Shown here piece by piece: positions 5,529 to 7,242 of a stretch of 7,242 nt of DNA. Origin of the DNA: CAYUYM01 sp964449305. Lineage in GTDB: Bacteria > Bacteroidota > Ignavibacteria > SZUA-365 > CAYQST01. Within the stretch, counting starts at the first letter, position 1. Every line of letters starts with the position of its first letter. The stretch is from assembly GCA_964449305.1 (NCBI GenBank), contig CAYUYM010000173.1:1-7242 (forward strand), in the 5' to 3' direction. The translations under genes were made by a program, and so were the position numbers. Below the pieces are notes generated by a model. That model did not search any database, was not told where the DNA came from, and was given only the letters and a program-made list of their open reading frames with translations.

Positions 5529-6043
5529 CAGTTGTAGGCTGCGGTGACGTCGAAGGATCCCGTGTACGTCCCCGGCGCCTGATGCGGACCGACATGCAAC
5601 GTGGCACCCACGGTGAAGCTCTGCTGCCCGTTGAGCAGCAGGTAGTAGGAGGGAAGCGTCTGGAAGTTGTCGACGATCATGGTCTTGTTGCTGTTTCCAC
5701 GGTGGCGGACAAGGATCATCGACTGCGGCAGCATCACGGCATACGTGTAGCCGCTTTCGCCCGTGGTGAGGAAGGCCGCCGGGCTGACCGCATTCGAGGA
5801 GGCGAGGATCGCCCCGCCCGACGCCGTCCGCGTGCCCTGCGGATCCAGAGTCACGAGCCCCCCCGTGGGTGTCTTCACGATGGCGCCGAAGGACATGCCC
5901 TGCGTGTTGATGATGGTGATGCCGGTCACGATTCTGGCCTCTGATGATGCTGTCGCGACTGGGGGAGCCGTCGGAACAATCGTGCCAAAGGCGGGGAGTG
6001 TCAGAAGCGCCAGCGATATATGGAGAAGAACAAATGCTTTCAT
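5528..6043 (-). CDS. secreted DUF4402 domain protein
   Basis: Small exported protein of 171 aa, role unknown. The chosen start is the ATG at 6043-6041 because it opens a typical signal peptide (M-K-A-F, hydrophobic run to about residue 18, cleavage near A-F-G at 18-20). The open frame extends 100 codons further upstream, but that part has no signal or family features and would bury the signal peptide. Only a weak CCAGGT lies upstream as ribosome site. The mature part matches DUF4402 (PF14352): a Val/Thr-rich first strand, M-S-F-G-A-I-V, then L-D-P-Q-G-T-R-T-A-S-G-G, P-A-A-F-L-T-T-G-E-S-G-Y-T-Y, M-I-V-D-N-F, and the diagnostic end V-G-A-T-L-H-V ... G-T-Y-T-G-S-F-D-V-T-A-A-Y-N. The domain is nearly the whole protein and is probably a beta-sandwich. 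It has no sorting domain or lipobox. It is convergent with DUF454 and divergent from the PD40 gene. Confidence 0.85.
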   Translation of the reverse strand: MKAFVLLHISLALLTLPAFGTIVPTAPPVATASSEARIVTGITIINTQGMSFGAIVKTPTGGLVTLDPQGTRTASGGAILASSNAVSPAAFLTTGESGYTYAVMLPQSMILVRHRGNSNKTMIVDNFQTLPSYYLLLNGQQSFTVGATLHVGPHQAPGTYTGSFDVTAAYN

Positions 6044-6081
6044 GAATACCTGGAGTTGTTGATGTGGTTTGCCGCTCCGTG

Positions 6082-6101
6082 ATCCATCATGGTTGATGGA
6101 T
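6082..6101. promoter_or_regulatory. inverted repeat upstream of DUF4402, possible operator or leader hairpin
   Basis: Perfect 8-bp arms (ATCCATCA at 6082-6089, TGATGGAT at 6094-6101) with a four-base spacer lie 39 bases upstream of the DUF4402 start codon. It could bind a dimeric regulator or fold in the minus-strand leader RNA. There is no T run, so a terminator is unlikely. Confidence 0.35.
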
Positions 6102-6357
6102 GTCTTCCAGAAACACATCTCATGCCAATGCGATTTGTTCGGATCATGATGGGCGTTGTTCATTACGCGAACGTGGAGTGCAGTCTCCATTTCGGAAACC
6201 GAACGCCAGCTCCGTGCTGATGCGATGATGCTGGTGAGCGCCTGCATCGGGAATATTTCCGTCGGAAAACGGGTTATAGCTGCGGCACGAGTGGGATGGC
6301 ACGATGTGAAAACACTGCATCGGTCGCCCTTCATCATGCTCATCAGTGAAATTGTTG

Positions 6358-6364
6358 TATCTTA
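6358..6364 (+). promoter_or_regulatory. candidate -7/-10 box for the PD40 gene, directly before its start codon
   Basis: TATCTTA at 6358-6364 resembles the Bacteroidota TAnnTTTG box and the TATCTTG found before the DUF454 gene. No clear TTG lies at the matching upstream distance, so support is partial. It ends four bases before the ATG at 6369, so transcription would begin at or very near the start codon. Confidence 0.4.
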
Positions 6365-6368
6365 AACG

Positions 6369-7242
6369 ATGGACTTTTTGAAATCACCATATCACGTTCT
6401 TGTCACTCCACTGCTGTTGCTCCTGATCGCCGTGGCACAACCGCAGGCGCGGGCCCAGCTAGGATACAAGCCGATGGAATGGAACGTGCCGGATGCCGAC
6501 CCGGGGGATGCGCCACCAGTGCTGTCCTTGGACGAGAAGTACATGTTCTTCAGCTCCTCGCGCCGGACGGACGACCCGTGGCGTCAGTTTCTTCCGTATG
6601 AAAACCGGTACGACAACGACATCTTCTATCGCATGCGCGGAGGTGATGGGACCTGGTCGCGGGCGATCAACCTTGGCGACGGTGTGAACAACGGATTCGA
6701 TCAGAGCGACCCCGTCGTCGCACCGAACGGATCGGTGATCTTCTACTGCTCGCTTTCCTCCAAGGACACGGTGCTCTGGGTATCCAAACTGGTGGGCACG
6801 CACTTTGTCCAGCCCCGGCCCGTGGGGGGCGACATCCAGCGCTGGTACACCGCCCGCACGGATTCGATACGCCGGCATTCGACATCCTTCATGCCCGCCA
6901 TGCTGGACAGCGCCAGGCGAAGCCCGAAGTACCATCCGTCGATCGGCAGCGACAGCCTCGACAAGCTCGTGCGCCGCGAATACTTCTCGCATGCGCCTGA
7001 ACTCTTCGACAGGCTTGGCATGCCGCCATCCTTCTGGCGCTACACATCGCTGCGCTCCACCATCTTTCCCGACGGGAAGAAGGTGATCTTCGCGGAGGAT
7101 TTCGGTCGCACCGGTCGCTATGGCGTTGCAGGGGAGGGGGGGACCGATCTCTGGGAGGCCGACATCTCGGAGGACAACAACGAGTGGAACAACATCCGCT
7201 CCCTGGGTACGGAGGTCAACACCCCCGAGGATGAAACCGCGC
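6369..7242 (+). CDS. secreted PD40 (WD40-like) beta-propeller protein, N-terminal part (3' end outside window)
   Basis: The frame is open from the ATG at 6369 to the right edge (291 codons plus one base, no stop). An in-frame TAA at 6363-6365, only one codon upstream, rules out an earlier start. No Shine-Dalgarno is visible. Residues 1-30 form a signal peptide (K5, hydrophobic core about 10-23, cleavage near A-R-A at 27-29). PD40/TolB-like strands lie at about 50-65 (V-L-S-L-D-E-K-Y-M-F-F-S-S-S-R), 114-128 (D-P-V-V-A-P-N-G-S-V-I-F-Y-C-S) and 230-244 (T-I-F-P-D-G-K-K-V-I-F-A-E-D). The linkers are typical: D-I-F-Y ... W-S-R-A-I-N-L-G and D-L-W-E-A-D ... I-R-S-L-G-T-E-V-N-T-P-E-D-E. In FCB bacteria such propellers often precede an OmpA-like peptidoglycan-binding domain or a T9SS sorting domain; which applies here lies beyond the window. 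Residues 130-230 do not look like PD40 repeats and may be an insertion. The exact role is unknown. Confidence 0.82.
   Translation, partial: MDFLKSPYHVLVTPLLLLLIAVAQPQARAQLGYKPMEWNVPDADPGDAPPVLSLDEKYMFFSSSRRTDDPWRQFLPYENRYDNDIFYRMRGGDGTWSRAINLGDGVNNGFDQSDPVVAPNGSVIFYCSLSSKDTVLWVSKLVGTHFVQPRPVGGDIQRWYTARTDSIRRHSTSFMPAMLDSARRSPKYHPSIGSDSLDKLVRREYFSHAPELFDRLGMPPSFWRYTSLRSTIFPDGKKVIFAEDFGRTGRYGVAGEGGTDLWEADISEDNNEWNNIRSLGTEVNTPEDETA

Larger units (their letters stand above)
6044..6368. other. divergent intergenic region, 325 bases, rich in short dyads
   Basis: No convincing gene is seen on either strand. The spacer separates the starts of the DUF4402 gene (minus) and the PD40 gene (plus), so it must hold both promoters. 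Short dyads are present: 6082-6101 (8-bp arms), 6143-6150 (ATCATGAT), 6174-6189 (TGGAG/CTCCA), 6191-6203 (TTCGG/CCGAA) and 6258-6270 (TTTCCG/CGGAAA). The region looks more AT-rich than the flanking genes. None of the dyads matches an operator I recognise. Confidence 0.55.

Noticed and set aside
6044..6343. 100-codon upstream extension of the DUF4402 frame
   Set aside because: The region has no conserved features, would place the signal peptide internally, and overlaps the dyad-rich spacer that must contain the promoters.
6156..6365. Plus-strand frame of 69 codons in the divergent spacer
   Set aside because: It has a non-ATG start, no ribosome site and no recognisable domain, and it ends within the PD40 promoter region.
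6459..6992. Minus-strand frame of 177 codons opposite the PD40 gene
   Set aside because: The plus-strand frame is open from 6369 to the edge with a signal peptide and PD40 motifs; the minus frame is its shadow.
1..7242. Mobile element, CRISPR array, tRNA or rRNA
   Set aside because: I looked for transposase or integrase motifs, regularly spaced short repeats, and clover-leaf or rRNA-like sequences on both strands, and saw none. The repeats present are protein-domain duplications.

Overview
The window is GC-rich (about 60% by eye) and densely coded, and reads as a chromosomal segment of a bacterium from the Fibrobacteres-Chlorobi-Bacteroidetes (FCB) superphylum. The main evidence is a type IX secretion (T9SS) C-terminal sorting domain with the hallmark N-F-P-N-P-F-N-P-S motif at the end of the gene at 3707-4882. 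A PD40-type envelope protein, lamin-tail-domain surface proteins and TATCTT-type promoter boxes agree with this. The GC content points away from typical low-GC Bacteroidia or Flavobacteriia and towards a GC-rich FCB lineage, but the exact phylum cannot be fixed from this sequence.

Region 1 (1-4933) is a same-strand run of five genes with gaps of only 16-40 bases, closed by a strong intrinsic terminator at 4907-4933. In order these are: the C-terminal part of a PiT-family phosphate permease (cut by the left edge), an OprP/OprO-type phosphate-selective porin, a lipoprotein with two lamin tail domains (LTD), an SdiA-regulated-type (YjiK-like) beta-propeller lipoprotein, and a second two-LTD protein that carries a T9SS sorting domain instead of a lipid anchor. 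Permease plus porin gives a phosphate path across both membranes. The three other exported proteins share the transcription unit, which suggests, by context only, that they help capture or process phosphorus compounds at the cell surface. This is the most interesting part of the window.

Region 2 (4934-5530) is a single gene for a small YbaN/DUF454 membrane protein with its own candidate promoter. It ends in a hairpin terminator that abuts the stop codon of the convergent next gene.

Region 3 (5528-7242) holds two divergent genes. A small secreted DUF4402 protein lies on the minus strand. On the plus strand is the 5' part of a secreted PD40 beta-propeller protein, which stays open to the right edge. 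The 325-base divergent spacer contains several short dyads and a TATCTT box so close to the PD40 start codon that the transcript may be leaderless.

No RNA gene, insertion sequence, CRISPR array or phage gene was seen.
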